Source of the DNA: Bacteroidaceae bacterium
GTDB lineage: Bacteria; Bacteroidota; Bacteroidia; Bacteroidales; Bacteroidaceae
Assembly (NCBI GenBank): GCA_017522785.1
Contig: JAFWYF010000017.1
Coordinates: 1 to 56,497, forward strand
DNA length: 56,497 nt
Direction: 5' to 3'
Part shown: piece by piece, positions 29,921-39,744 of the stretch
How positions within the stretch are numbered: position 1 is the stretch's first letter
Layout of the letters: the number at the start of each line of letters is the position of its first letter
Position numbers and translations under genes: made by a program
Notes under the pieces: generated by a model
The model's input: only the letters and a program-made list of their open reading frames with translations
What the model was told of the DNA's origin: nothing
Database searches by the model: none

Positions 29921-30541
29921 TTAGAATGTTTTTCCTGTAAATGGTGTTCTGTTCACTATTGAACGTCCTAGTGTTATCTCATCGGCATACTCTAATTCGT
30001 CGCCTACAGAAATACCTCGTGCTATCACCGATAGTTTTACATCGTATTGTATTAGTTTGCGGTATATATAAAAATTGGTCGTGTCGCCCTCCATTGTAGA
30101 ACTTAGTGCCAAAATAATCTCTTTTACTTCGCCCGATGCTACACGCGAAACCAAACTCTCTATTTGCAAATCGCTAGGAGAAACCCCATCCATAGGCGAT
30201 ATTACACCGCCTAATACATGATATACTCCACGAAATTGCATGGTGTTCTCTACTGCCATAACGTCCTGTATGTTTTCTACAACGCAAATGAGGCTGTGGT
30301 CGCGCGAAGGATTTGCACATATAGGACAAATATCGGTGTCCGATATGCTATGGCACTCTTTGCAATATTTTGCTTCGTGTTTTAATCGAACTATAGCATT
30401 TGAGAAACCCTCTACCTCTTCATCGCTTTTACGTAGCAGGTGAAGTACCAAGCGTGTGGCTGTCTTTCGGCCTATGCCCGGCAATTTAGAGAACTCGTTT
30501 ACCGCTTTTTCGAGCAGTATAGAAGGATATTCTTGACTCAT
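29921..30541 (-). CDS. recR: Recombination mediator RecR
   Basis: Acts with RecO (and RecF) to load RecA at single-strand gaps. The 206-residue length is typical. It has the helix-hairpin-helix [20 protein letters not shown] (about 13-32), a four-cysteine zinc finger [16 protein letters not shown], and a Toprim domain starting [14 protein letters not shown], then [13 protein letters not shown]. The gene has a probable promoter upstream and diverges from engB. Confidence 0.97.
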   Translation of the reverse strand: MSQEYPSILLEKAVNEFSKLPGIGRKTATRLVLHLLRKSDEEVEGFSNAIVRLKHEAKYCKECHSISDTDICPICANPSRDHSLICVVENIQDVMAVENTMQFRGVYHVLGGVISPMDGVSPSDLQIESLVSRVASGEVKEIILALSSTMEGDTTNFYIYRKLIQYDVKLSVIARGISVGDELEYADEITLGRSIVNRTPFTGKTF

Positions 30542-30569
30542 CTTGCTACGTTTGGTGTGGTTTTGTCTG

Positions 30570-30601
30570 CGAAGATACTCAAAATGTTCGCAATGGCGAA
30601 A
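30570..30601 (-). promoter_or_regulatory. Probable recR promoter
   Basis: On the minus strand TTTC (30598-30601), 20 bp, then TATCTTCG (30570-30577). The -7 element lies about 30 nt before the recR ATG. Confidence 0.55.
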
Positions 30602-30701
30602 AAATATTACAACTGTTTCGTTATAAACAGCAAATATGCCTGTTTTGCCTCTTTTTTTATGTAAATAATCCTCTTGGTTTCGCTCTTAAAAAAAGAAAAT
30701 G

Positions 30702-30709
30702 TATCTTCG
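30702..30709 (+). promoter_or_regulatory. Probable -7 element for engB
   Basis: TATCTTCG, the same element as before mutS and recR, about 30 nt before the chosen engB start. It places the upstream TTG start at 30674 outside the transcript. Confidence 0.55.
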
Positions 30710-30739
30710 CAGTGCAGGAACTGTTTTATAGCATACCGT

Positions 30740-31357
30740 ATGAAAAAGATGGAGATAAAAAATGCTCGTTTTGTGATAAGCAATAGTGATATTGCAAAAT
30801 GTCCGACAGATAATAAACCGGAGTTTGCTTTCATAGGACGCTCCAATGTAGGAAAGTCGAGCTTGATAAATATGCTCACACGTAATGGCAAATTGGCAAT
30901 GACCTCGTCAATGCCGGGTAAAACATTGCTGATAAACCATTTTATTGTTAATGGAGATTGGTATTTGGTCGATCTTCCCGGTTACGGCTATGCCAAGCGT
31001 AGCAAAAGTCAGGTGGAACGTCTGGAGCATATAATATCGAGTTATATTCTTGAACGTCAACAAATGACTTTGTTGTTTGTGCTGGTAGATGCACGTTTGG
31101 AACCACAAAAGATAGATATGGAATTTATCAGCTGGTTGGGCGAGAATGGTGTGCCTTTCTCTATAGTATTCACTAAAGCCGATAAGTTAAAGAAAACCGA
31201 CCTTCGCAATAATGTGGAGCGATATAAAAAACATCTTCTTGAGGAGTGGGAGGAGTTGCCACCGATATTTGTAACTTCATCGGAAACTGCATTCGGACGC
31301 GAGGAGTTGTTGTCGTATATATCCGATGTTTTGGATAGTGTAAATAGTGCAGAATAG
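30740..31357 (+). CDS. engB: Ribosome biogenesis GTPase EngB/YsxC (YihA)
   Basis: GTPase required for late assembly of the 50S subunit. From ATG at 30740 the product is 205 residues, the family length. Motifs are G1 GRSNVGKS (33-40), the switch I threonine region [14 protein letters not shown]3 [13 protein letters not shown]4 TKADK and G5 [11 protein letters not shown] at 30749 is an alternative. The TlpA-like gene follows 4 bp later, so the two share a transcript. Confidence 0.95.
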   Translation: MKKMEIKNARFVISNSDIAKCPTDNKPEFAFIGRSNVGKSSLINMLTRNGKLAMTSSMPGKTLLINHFIVNGDWYLVDLPGYGYAKRSKSQVERLEHIISSYILERQQMTLLFVLVDARLEPQKIDMEFISWLGENGVPFSIVFTKADKLKKTDLRNNVERYKKHLLEEWEELPPIFVTSSETAFGREELLSYISDVLDSVNSAE

Positions 31358-31361
31358 TAAT

Positions 31362-32456
31362 ATGAAAAGAGTAGTTTTAAATGTAATGTTGCTGGTGTTG
31401 CTGGCATCGTGTGGAGCAGACGGCTACAAGATAAAAGGAAAATTTTCGGGTGTGCCCGATGGAACAAAGGTTTATATGTCATTGGTCGATGGCGAATTGA
31501 CTGAGGTCGATTCTACTGTTGTTAATAATGGTTGGTTTGAGTTCTCGGGTAAACAAGATGTTCCATCGATGAGAATGATATACTCATACGCTTCTATCAA
31601 TGGTGGTCCTGTTGTGTTGGAAAATGGAGTGATAAATGTGCTTATAAAAGATAAATTCTATCGTACAGGAACACCATTGAACGAAGAGCTACAACGTTAT
31701 ATCTCCTGCGAAGAGGATGTGCTACAACAAAGTACCGTTATTGGGGTACTCGAGAGAATGGCGGGTGTTAATCCTTTGCGTTTGGATAGTTTGAAATCGG
31801 TGGCAGAAATTAGTCGTACAAAGTTCGTTAAAACAGTGTACGAAATAATCGATAATAATGTGGATAATGCTCTGGGAGTTTTTGTTATGACAAAATCTGG
31901 CGATATATTGCCACCACAGGTACTCGATGCTCTAATGAGTTCTGTACCCGGCTATTTACGTAACGAGCGCTACGAAGAGTTGTATTCACAAGTAAAGATT
32001 GAACTTGACAATATTAAACGTGCTGAACTGACTGCGGTAGGCAAGTACTATTTCGATTTTGAACTACCCGATATTTTCGGTAAAAAGGTCATTTTTTCAG
32101 ATATCGTAAAGAAAAGTAAGTTTACACTTCTCAACTTCTGGGCAAGTTGGTGCCCCTCTTGTCGCATGGAGATACCTAAGATAAAACGGTTGTTCGATAC
32201 TTATGCACAGAACGGTTTTGCCACTGTTAGTGTGTCGCTCGACGATGATGCTGAATTGTGGCACGACGCAATAGATGCTCTTAAAATGAATTGGGTACAA
32301 CTATGCGACCCCTCCCGAGGTAGCACCGAATTGGCATTTGCTTATGGAGTAAAGAGTGTTCCCACTCTTCTGTTAATAGATAGAGATGGTAAAATTATCA
32401 TGCGTAGCAATACCATAGATGATATGATGGCAAAAATAGAGTTACTTATGAAATAG
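31362..32456 (+). CDS. TlpA-like thioredoxin-fold lipoprotein with DUF4369 domain
   Basis: A predicted envelope thiol-disulfide protein of 364 residues. The signal sequence MKRVVLNVMLLVLLASCGAD gives a lipobox with Cys17. Residues 20-120 resemble the DUF4369 domain often joined to thioredoxins in Bacteroidetes. The C-terminal half (from about 230) is an AhpC/TSA-TlpA fold with the redox pair Cys264/Cys267 in WASWCPSCRMEIP and a cis-proline region in GVKSVPTLLLID. It probably reduces disulfides in periplasmic proteins or cytochrome c maturation factors; which one is not visible. The start at 31362 is chosen for the signal peptide. Confidence 0.9.
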   Translation: MKRVVLNVMLLVLLASCGADGYKIKGKFSGVPDGTKVYMSLVDGELTEVDSTVVNNGWFEFSGKQDVPSMRMIYSYASINGGPVVLENGVINVLIKDKFYRTGTPLNEELQRYISCEEDVLQQSTVIGVLERMAGVNPLRLDSLKSVAEISRTKFVKTVYEIIDNNVDNALGVFVMTKSGDILPPQVLDALMSSVPGYLRNERYEELYSQVKIELDNIKRAELTAVGKYYFDFELPDIFGKKVIFSDIVKKSKFTLLNFWASWCPSCRMEIPKIKRLFDTYAQNGFATVSVSLDDDAELWHDAIDALKMNWVQLCDPSRGSTELAFAYGVKSVPTLLLIDRDGKIIMRSNTIDDMMAKIELLMK

Positions 32457-32496
32457 TATCTGCAATACTATGAATACAGCATGTATTCAACGAATT

Positions 32497-32542
32497 ATAT
32501 CAACAAATAGGGGACAATTGATTGTCCCCTATTTGTTGATAT
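32497..32542. terminator. Bidirectional terminator between the TlpA-like and esterase genes
   Basis: Perfect 22-bp arms (32497-32518 and 32521-32542) with a 2-nt loop, G/C core in the middle. It lies between two converging genes. Confidence 0.8.
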
Positions 32543-32561
32543 TTATCTGCTATTCTCTATC

Positions 32562-33953
32562 TCAAAGAGATGCTTCTTCTTTCTCAATATTTACATTTAT
32601 CGATGCCGGGAAAACTCTTTCGGGGTCGTAGTACAGAGCACAGCTCTCAACCATAGCTTTGAGTGATGGTTCCACCTTTCCATTGAAAATCTCTCTTCCA
32701 TTAAGAACAATCTTAATCGGCTTGTTCAAATCGAATAATTTCTCGTTTAGGTAAATGGTTACATCTCCATCTTTAACCTCTGAATAACTCTTTGAAAAGA
32801 ACATCTCTATTCCTTGTAGTGCATACGTACATGTGTATTTTACATTACGCACATTAAGGGTTATGGTGTTCTCCTCGATGTTCATTTCGTAGCATGTGCG
32901 GCTACCCTCATCGCATGTCGATGGCTTGTTTACTCGCAAATTATAGAATCCCTCTCTTTTTCGTCCATACATTTCGTAGTTCTCCCAATAAAAATAATTG
33001 GGGTGTGGGTTGCGGGTGTGTTGAGCCAGCCATGGTGTAGTAGGTGAGTAGTCTATGCTGTGGCCACGTCCGGCAATAAGTTCTATATAGTGTTTGTAAT
33101 ACCCACGCTTAAAATATGCAAGGCTGTCGGCTGTTGAACCGGCATTTGCGGTCAGATAGTTACGCATGAATGCCATGTCTTCGGAACCGGTGCGCAAAGA
33201 GAATGCAATGTTTGCAAGGTTCTCCATAGGTGCATTCTTTAATGGCTCTCCACCTGCCATTGGACCTGCTCCTGCAAGGTAATCGGCGTAGAACGATGCT
33301 AAACGTTGGCTGCCGTATCCACCCTCGGAGATACCAAAAAAGTATATACGGTTGGCATCTATGTTGTCGCAAAGAAATGCTTGTCGTAATAATTTCTCCC
33401 ATGCCCACTGCTTCGATTGTATAGCCCAACGGTAATATTCGCCATAGGCATTTGGTATTTGAGGAATAAAATATATTGCCGGTTTGTAGAATTTGTGCAA
33501 TGCCAGTTGTAGTCCGGTTTCCCACTCTTGGTCTTTGTTTCCGGAGCCATGCATATATAAAAACATAGGATATTTCCCCTCTTTATCGAAATTGCAGTTT
33601 GTTCCCCAATAGTAGGGCATGGTGGCACTCTCTTCGAGTGTAGCAGGGAGTTGCCAACTACCGGTTTTTCTGTCGCTCAAATTGCTCAGTTCAATGAGTC
33701 TCTCTTCGTTGTGCGCATTTACAGCCTTGTGCCATGCCTGCCACACCTTCTTACGTGTGTCAGTAATTTTGTTGCTCTTAATAACTAAATTGTCATTGAA
33801 CGATGTGCTTTTTTCATTTAGTTTGTCGGCAAAATAAGATATTATGCCATTCTCTCTCTCCTTGTTGAATTTTACTCCATTTCCACATCCTTCGCTTGCA
33901 AAAAGCAGGGCAATTGAAAATGTTGTTGCTATGCACAAAAATGCTCTTTTCAT
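32562..33953 (-). CDS. Secreted alpha/beta-hydrolase, probable esterase lipoprotein
   Basis: The 463-residue protein has a signal peptide with a possible lipobox at Cys23 (ASEGCGNG). An alpha/beta-hydrolase domain follows: oxyanion motif MHGSG (134-138), nucleophile elbow GISEGG with Ser209, and a likely catalytic histidine His298 in GRGHSID. The fold resembles PHB-depolymerase/feruloyl-esterase-like enzymes (LpqC type). A C-terminal region of about 100 residues, rich in beta strands, is unassigned. The substrate is unknown. It is encoded opposite to the SusCD operon that begins 354 bp away, so a shared role is possible but not shown. Confidence 0.83.
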   Translation of the reverse strand: MKRAFLCIATTFSIALLFASEGCGNGVKFNKERENGIISYFADKLNEKSTSFNDNLVIKSNKITDTRKKVWQAWHKAVNAHNEERLIELSNLSDRKTGSWQLPATLEESATMPYYWGTNCNFDKEGKYPMFLYMHGSGNKDQEWETGLQLALHKFYKPAIYFIPQIPNAYGEYYRWAIQSKQWAWEKLLRQAFLCDNIDANRIYFFGISEGGYGSQRLASFYADYLAGAGPMAGGEPLKNAPMENLANIAFSLRTGSEDMAFMRNYLTANAGSTADSLAYFKRGYYKHYIELIAGRGHSIDYSPTTPWLAQHTRNPHPNYFYWENYEMYGRKREGFYNLRVNKPSTCDEGSRTCYEMNIEENTITLNVRNVKYTCTYALQGIEMFFSKSYSEVKDGDVTIYLNEKLFDLNKPIKIVLNGREIFNGKVEPSLKAMVESCALYYDPERVFPASINVNIEKEEASL

Positions 33954-34118
33954 ATTATATTTAGGTTTCTAAGATTGTATTTTTATTTGGCGTGCAAGTT
34001 AGTACTTATTTTTCTAAAAAACTGCTTGTTTGTTGATGAATTTAGTAGAATGGTTTATTAAACGTTGTATGTTTTTAAAATATTTTCACAAAATGATATG
34101 TTATAGAAATTAATTTTA

Positions 34119-34126
34119 TAACTTTG
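34119..34126 (+). promoter_or_regulatory. Probable -7 element of the SusCD operon
   Basis: TAACTTTG matches TAnnTTTG exactly. No TTTG is seen at -33. The implied leader is about 175 nt, unusually long, which leaves room for post-transcriptional control. Confidence 0.55.
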
Positions 34127-34227
34127 CAAGGATAAACTGTTGAGTTTTGAATAAATAGCGTATTAAAATACACTTTCAAAAACTCTCGTTAATTAAAAAT
34201 GCCTATAAATTTATTTTATTATTGGTT

Positions 34228-34253
34228 GGGGCAACAAAACTTTGTTGTCGCCC
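34228..34253 (+). promoter_or_regulatory. Leader hairpin before susC
   Basis: CAACAAA (34232-34238) pairs with TTTGTTG (34241-34247), extended by a GGGG / CGCCC outer stem with a one-base bulge. No T tract follows, so it is not a terminator. It may be a site for RNA-level regulation. Confidence 0.35.
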
Positions 34254-34307
34254 GATTAACGATGTTTAGCGAACAGGATAATTATTAAAAACAATAGATT
34301 GGTTTAG

Positions 34308-37247
34308 ATGAAAAAAAGAGGAATTCTTTTATTTTTCTTCTTAGCAACAATGACACTACACTCTCTTGTAGCTCAGAATTTTAGAGTACAAGGTACTGTT
34401 GTTTCTGCCGAAGACAATGAACCGCTTATAGGTGTCGGTGTGTTGCAAGAAGGAAGCTCGAATGGTGTTGCTACCGACATGGATGGTAAGTACACCATTG
34501 ATGTAAAAGGTGCATCACAGGCTGTGTTGGTGTTCTCTTATGTGGGAATGGAAACACAGACGCATGTAGTAACGTCGGAAACAAAAACTCTTAACGTGGT
34601 GCTGGAGTCCGAAGCAAAAGAGGTAGATGAGGTTGTTGTGGTTGCCTACGGTGTACGTAAAAAAGGCACAATAGCAGGTTCTGTATCTACTGTAAAGTCC
34701 GATAAAATAGAGAACGTACCAACTGCCGGTTTCGACCAAGCGTTGCAGGGTATGACTCCGGGTATGACAGTATTGTCAAATTCGGGTGAGCCAAGCAAGC
34801 CTGCCGTATTCCAAATACGTGGTATGAACTCTATAAACTCAGGCACAGCACCGTTGTTTATCTTAGATGGTGTTCCCATCACAAGTTCCGATTTCAATAC
34901 AATCAGTCCTGCCGATATTGAGTCGGTGAACATACTTAAAGATGCATCATCTACATCAATCTATGGTGCACGTGCCGCAAATGGTGTGGTGGTAATTACC
35001 ACAAAACGAGGTACATCGGTCGATAAAGTAGATGTAACATTCCGCTCGCAATGGGGTTACTCCGATATTGCGTATGGCAATTGGAACCTCATGAATACCC
35101 AAGAACGCATACAATTCGAAAAAGAGATTGGTCTCGACGATGGACAGGATTATAACCTATTGTCTCAAACCAATATAAACTGGATGGATGTAGTTTTTAA
35201 CGATAAAGCAAAGTTGCAGAGCTACGATATCTCGGTAAATCATGCAACCGATAAGTTAAACTATTTTGTATCCGGTAACTTCTTCGATCAGGATGGTATC
35301 GCTCAAGGTTCTAAGTTCCGTCGTTATAATATGCGTGCAAATGTCGATGCAAAGGTTGCTAAATGGTTAAAAGTGGGTACCAATTCTATGGTAGCATACG
35401 AAGAGGTAGAACAGGCCGATGATGGTGAGTATGCTCTCTACACACCTATTTCGGCATGTCGCTTTATGTTGCCCTATTGGAATCCCTATCAAAAAGATGG
35501 TTCTTTAGCATCGACTTCCGATGGCACGTGGACAGGTGTGGGCATGAACCCGCTAGAATGGATGGCAAATAATCCGTTGGAGAACAAGAAGTATAAGGCA
35601 CTGACAGTACTCTATGCCGAGATAACTCCTATAAAGAACCTTACATTACGTTCTCAGTTTGGTGTCGATTACACTCACACTACAGCCGACATGAAATCTT
35701 TCCCATCTTTTTCGGGAAATAACGGTGTGGGTATAGCAGGACGCAGCTCTTTCGATGCTGTTTCGCTGACAATCACAAATACAGCGAACTATATGTTCGA
35801 AATTAACAGAAAACACTCTTTCAATTTTATGTTAGGTCAAGAGGGTGTCGATTACCGCTCCGAGGGTTTCCAGCTTATCACTCGCGGACAGAATAACGAT
35901 GCTTTCACCTCTGTTTCATCAGGTACAATGGCTACATCTTGGAACAATAGTACTTCCAGCAATGCCTTCTTGTCGTTCTTTGGTCGTGGAGAGTACAACT
36001 ACGATGGACGTTACTATGCCGATTTCTCGTTACGCACCGATGCGTCGTCGCGTTTTGGTAAAGAGAACCGTTGGGCAACTTTCTGGTCGGTAGGTCTCAT
36101 GTGGAATCTACGAAAAGAGAAATTCATGCAACCTGCGTCAAAATGGCTCACAAATGCGCAAATTGCTGTAAGTACAGGTACATCGGGTAACTCTACAATT
36201 CCCGATTACGACCATTTGGCTCTTGTTGGCAGTGGAGCAAACTATTATGGTAATGCCGGTATTGCAACCATCAGTCAGGGAAATAAAAATCTGGGCTGGG
36301 AGCAACTATGGTCGTCTAACTTGGCGTTGCATCTCGGTTTCTTCCATCGAATAAATGCCGATGTGGAGTTATATCATAAAAAGACAACCAACATGCTTAT
36401 GTATGTTCCCCAATCCTATGTGAACAATGGATATGGTTCGCGTTGGGACAATGTTGGTGCAATGGTAAATAAGGGCGTGGAGTTGTCGGTTGATGTAGAT
36501 GTAATTCGCACGAATAATTTCTTATGGAATGTGAATGCCAATGCTTCGTATAACAATAATGAAATTACAGAATTGTACAATGGTTTAGACGAGTACGAAC
36601 TTTCGGGTACAAGCACAAAACTTGTGGTAGGGCACTCTGTTGGCGAGTTTTACATAAATCGTTATGCCGGTGTTAATCCTGCCAATGGTGATGCTCTTTG
36701 GTATACAAAAGATGGCGAAATCACAAACGAGTTCAAAGAGACCGATAAAGTTCTCATTGGAAAAGATTATATAGCACCATGGCAAGGAGGTTTTGGTACA
36801 ACAATCAGTTGGAAAGGACTTTCGTTGAATGCGCAATTCAGTTGGGTGTCAGATCGTTGGATGATAAACAACGACCGATTCTTTGAAGAGAGCAATGGCC
36901 TTTATACCGGTTACAACCAGTCGAAACGTATGTTGTATGACCGTTGGAAAACTCCCGGTGATATAACCGATATACCCCGATATGGTGTAACACCTCAAAT
37001 GGATTCACGTTTCCTCGAAGATGCCTCTTTCCTACGTTTGAAAAATGTGGTACTTAGCTATAGTTTACCCGAATCTTTGTTGAAAAAGAGTAGAATCCTG
37101 AGTCGTGCAAAGGTCTATGTCCAAGCACAAAATCTATTAACATTTACAAATTTCAGTGGTCTCGACCCTGAGGGAACAGGCAATGTCTATGCAGCGCAAT
37201 ACCCCATGTCGCGACAGTTTACTTGTGGTTTGGAACTGACATTCTAA
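34308..37247 (+). CDS. SusC/RagA family TonB-dependent outer-membrane transporter
   Basis: Imports oligomers across the outer membrane using energy from TonB. The 979-residue protein has a signal peptide (about 1-23, LHSLVAQ). An N-terminal carboxypeptidase-regulatory-like domain follows (VQGTVVSAEDNEPLIGVGV to SYVGMETQTHVV, about 27-95), then a TonB box-like EVDEVVVVAYG. The plug begins about residue 125 with PTAGFDQALQGMTPGM and carries the SusC signatures ILDGVPI and LKDASSTSIYGARAANGVV. The C-terminal barrel ends in LTF. SusC-class receptors take up glycans, while RagA takes up peptides; sequence by eye does not decide. It heads a nine-gene operon with susD 7 bp downstream. Confidence 0.95.
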   Translation: MKKRGILLFFFLATMTLHSLVAQNFRVQGTVVSAEDNEPLIGVGVLQEGSSNGVATDMDGKYTIDVKGASQAVLVFSYVGMETQTHVVTSETKTLNVVLESEAKEVDEVVVVAYGVRKKGTIAGSVSTVKSDKIENVPTAGFDQALQGMTPGMTVLSNSGEPSKPAVFQIRGMNSINSGTAPLFILDGVPITSSDFNTISPADIESVNILKDASSTSIYGARAANGVVVITTKRGTSVDKVDVTFRSQWGYSDIAYGNWNLMNTQERIQFEKEIGLDDGQDYNLLSQTNINWMDVVFNDKAKLQSYDISVNHATDKLNYFVSGNFFDQDGIAQGSKFRRYNMRANVDAKVAKWLKVGTNSMVAYEEVEQADDGEYALYTPISACRFMLPYWNPYQKDGSLASTSDGTWTGVGMNPLEWMANNPLENKKYKALTVLYAEITPIKNLTLRSQFGVDYTHTTADMKSFPSFSGNNGVGIAGRSSFDAVSLTITNTANYMFEINRKHSFNFMLGQEGVDYRSEGFQLITRGQNNDAFTSVSSGTMATSWNNSTSSNAFLSFFGRGEYNYDGRYYADFSLRTDASSRFGKENRWATFWSVGLMWNLRKEKFMQPASKWLTNAQIAVSTGTSGNSTIPDYDHLALVGSGANYYGNAGIATISQGNKNLGWEQLWSSNLALHLGFFHRINADVELYHKKTTNMLMYVPQSYVNNGYGSRWDNVGAMVNKGVELSVDVDVIRTNNFLWNVNANASYNNNEITELYNGLDEYELSGTSTKLVVGHSVGEFYINRYAGVNPANGDALWYTKDGEITNEFKETDKVLIGKDYIAPWQGGFGTTISWKGLSLNAQFSWVSDRWMINNDRFFEESNGLYTGYNQSKRMLYDRWKTPGDITDIPRYGVTPQMDSRFLEDASFLRLKNVVLSYSLPESLLKKSRILSRAKVYVQAQNLLTFTNFSGLDPEGTGNVYAAQYPMSRQFTCGLELTF

Positions 37248-37254
37248 AAAGAAA

Positions 37255-38793
37255 ATGGATATGAAAAGAATAAAAATATACGCACTTTTATTTACTCTCT
37301 TCTTTGGAGTAACGTCGTGTCTCGATAAATATCCCGAGGATGCAGTTCTCGAACACGAGGCAATTGTAACAATAGATCAAGCCGACCAAGCGGTTATAGG
37401 TATATACTCTTCTTTCTTGAACTCGGCTCTTTATAGTGGCTATCTGACTCTATTGCCCGATATCCAAGCCGACTTGGCTTATGCTGTAAATGGATATACT
37501 AATATCTACGGCGATATTTGGCGCTGGGATATATTGGCAACAAATAAACAGATAGAGGCTGTTTATGGCTCATTGTACGATGTTATCGGTCGTGCAAACT
37601 TCCTATTAGACAATGCCGATAAACTAAGATCACAACTAAAAGATGATGATGCACTCGACCGTCTTGAACAGTATTGCGGTGAGGCCTATTTTGCTCGTGC
37701 TCTTGCATATTCGGAACTGATAAAACTTTTCTGTAAGAGTTACGAAAGTAAAGAAGATGCCGAAAATGAACTCGGTGTTGTTCTGACAGAACATTATTAT
37801 ACTAAGGAGAAAATTGAGCGTGCATCGCTTGAGGAGTCCTATCAGTTTGTAATTAAGGATTTGGAGCATGCGACTGAGTTGCTTGATATTGATGAAGAGG
37901 AGTACGATATGTCGGTTGATGGTCCTCTTTATAACTCCATATATTTTAATGAGTACACTGTATATGCATTGCGTGCACGTATTGCACTATACATGAAAGA
38001 TTACGATGAAGCTATTAAATATTCATCGAAAGTTATCGATAGCAACTATTACGTGTTGTCGAGCGCAAACACAGAATACGCTTCGGGGTTAAGCTACTAT
38101 CAATATATGTGGGCGTCAGATAATTCTACCGAGGTTATCTGGAAGGTAGGTTTCACAAACACAAATTATGGTGGTCGTTTAGGAACAATATTCTTTAACT
38201 ACGATTACACATCGTTTAAACCCGATTATGTTCCTGCAAAGTGGGTGCTCGACCTCTACGATAGTTATGACATGCGTTATAGCGCATTCTTCGGAGAGTA
38301 TCAAACAGGTTATTCACATGGTTTGACATGGCCTTTGCTCATAAAATATTGGGGTAATACCGACCTCTATAATAGTGCACAGTTGTTGAATATGTCTATG
38401 CCAAAAGTTTTCCGTTTGTCGGAACAGTATCTTATTCGTGCCGAGGCTTATTGCCAAAAAGAGACTCCTAGTTACACAAAGGCCGCAAAAGATATATCGA
38501 AATTACGTGTAGCACGTTACTACACCTATGGTGGCTCTACACCTTTAAATGCTGAAAATGCAATGACAATAATAGAAGAGGAGCGTGTGAAGGAACTCTA
38601 CATGGAGGGTTTCCGTCTTACCGACTTGAAACGCTGGCATAAGGGTTTTGAACGTACTCCGCAGAGCCAATCCATAAGTAATGGTAGCAGTCTGAAAGTT
38701 ACGGCCGATGACGCACTTTTTGTGTGGCCAATACCACAGCATGAACTAGAATCTCCAGGAGCATCTATTGCACCTAACGAGAGCAATAAATAA
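37255..38793 (+). CDS. SusD/RagB family nutrient-binding lipoprotein
   Basis: Surface lid that closes over the SusC channel and binds its substrate. The 512-residue protein has a lipobox at FFGVTSC (Cys22), then DKYPEDAV. TPR-like helices run from about residue 40, with the typical C-terminal SusD segment IIEEERVKELYMEGFRLTDL followed by KRWHKG and the end VWPIPQHELE. Either the ATG at 37255 or the one at 37261 could start it; both give a normal signal peptide. It is translated right after SusC. Confidence 0.94.
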   Translation: MDMKRIKIYALLFTLFFGVTSCLDKYPEDAVLEHEAIVTIDQADQAVIGIYSSFLNSALYSGYLTLLPDIQADLAYAVNGYTNIYGDIWRWDILATNKQIEAVYGSLYDVIGRANFLLDNADKLRSQLKDDDALDRLEQYCGEAYFARALAYSELIKLFCKSYESKEDAENELGVVLTEHYYTKEKIERASLEESYQFVIKDLEHATELLDIDEEEYDMSVDGPLYNSIYFNEYTVYALRARIALYMKDYDEAIKYSSKVIDSNYYVLSSANTEYASGLSYYQYMWASDNSTEVIWKVGFTNTNYGGRLGTIFFNYDYTSFKPDYVPAKWVLDLYDSYDMRYSAFFGEYQTGYSHGLTWPLLIKYWGNTDLYNSAQLLNMSMPKVFRLSEQYLIRAEAYCQKETPSYTKAAKDISKLRVARYYTYGGSTPLNAENAMTIIEEERVKELYMEGFRLTDLKRWHKGFERTPQSQSISNGSSLKVTADDALFVWPIPQHELESPGASIAPNESNK

Positions 38794-38821
38794 ATCAGTG
38801 TAAACCGAAAACAGATATAAA

Positions 38822-39718
38822 ATGAATAAGTTAATAAAAGGTTATTGTTTTGTGGCTCTTGCAATGTTGTGCATGGTTTCCTGCAACGAAGAGTACACTA
38901 CATACAGCGGGCCTAACTATATAATGTTCTCCGACACTATGTATGTTTTTCCTGTACAGAACAGTGAAGACTATTTCGATGTGCCGGTGGCAAGCACACA
39001 GGCATGCGACTACGACCGTACTTTTGCCGTAGAGGTTGATATAACCGCTACAAATGCAATAGAAGGGAAACACTATAATTTAGAGTCGAATACTATCACT
39101 ATTAAAGCCGGTGAGCGTGCTGCAAATTTGCGTGTACGTGGATATCACGACAATATCGATGTTTACGACTCTTTGGGAATAGCATTGCGCATTATAACAG
39201 ATGAAGATACAAAATGGGACCTTTATGGCACAGAGGCTAATGTTATTTTGCAAAAGGCTTGCCCCTTCGATATAAATGCGTTTACTGGATATTGTGTTCT
39301 TACATCTACCTACATGATGAACTATATGACAACAACAGATATGCGTCTTGTGCGTTCCGAAGTAGATCCCGAAAATGAGAACACAATAATCATTCGCGAT
39401 TTTTTCTACAATGGTTACGATGTTAAAATTGAATTTGAGACAGATGATATACTAAATCCTTTGATAAAATTTGAGGACCAACCTTTCGGTCCTACTTCTG
39501 AGGCATTTAATACGCTCTATGGCGATGGTGTTATAAATATGAAACAGCCTGTGGCATACACATCGTATTATAGTACATGCGAAAAATTCATTTTTCAATA
39601 TATGACTCTTTATGTTCCCGGAATGGCAGAGGGGGCTAATGTTGTCGGTACATTCATAAACGCAGTTGAATGGATAAGCGACGATGAGGCCGAGAAGTTG
39701 AAACGTGAGGGCTATTGA
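38822..39718 (+). CDS. Calx-beta-like lipoprotein of unknown function in the SusCD operon
   Basis: The 298-residue lipoprotein has a signal ending MLCMVSC (Cys21) followed by NEE. Residues about 45-120 resemble the DUF4843/Calx-beta-like fold, with AIEGKHYNLESNTITIKAGE, a pattern common in lipoproteins next to SusCD. The rest (about 130-298) has no motif I recognise. A surface accessory binding protein is a reasonable inference. It starts 28 bp after susD. Confidence 0.8.
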   Translation: MNKLIKGYCFVALAMLCMVSCNEEYTTYSGPNYIMFSDTMYVFPVQNSEDYFDVPVASTQACDYDRTFAVEVDITATNAIEGKHYNLESNTITIKAGERAANLRVRGYHDNIDVYDSLGIALRIITDEDTKWDLYGTEANVILQKACPFDINAFTGYCVLTSTYMMNYMTTTDMRLVRSEVDPENENTIIIRDFFYNGYDVKIEFETDDILNPLIKFEDQPFGPTSEAFNTLYGDGVINMKQPVAYTSYYSTCEKFIFQYMTLYVPGMAEGANVVGTFINAVEWISDDEAEKLKREGY

Positions 39719-39744
39719 TTTTAACAAAGAATAAAAATAGAACT

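Larger units (their letters stand above)
33954..34307. other. Divergent promoter and leader region before the SusCD operon
   Basis: A 354-bp A/T-rich gap with no reading frame of interest. It holds the susC -7 element at 34119-34126 and a leader hairpin at 34228-34253. I saw no gene for an ECF sigma factor, anti-sigma factor or hybrid two-component sensor nearby. Confidence 0.6.
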
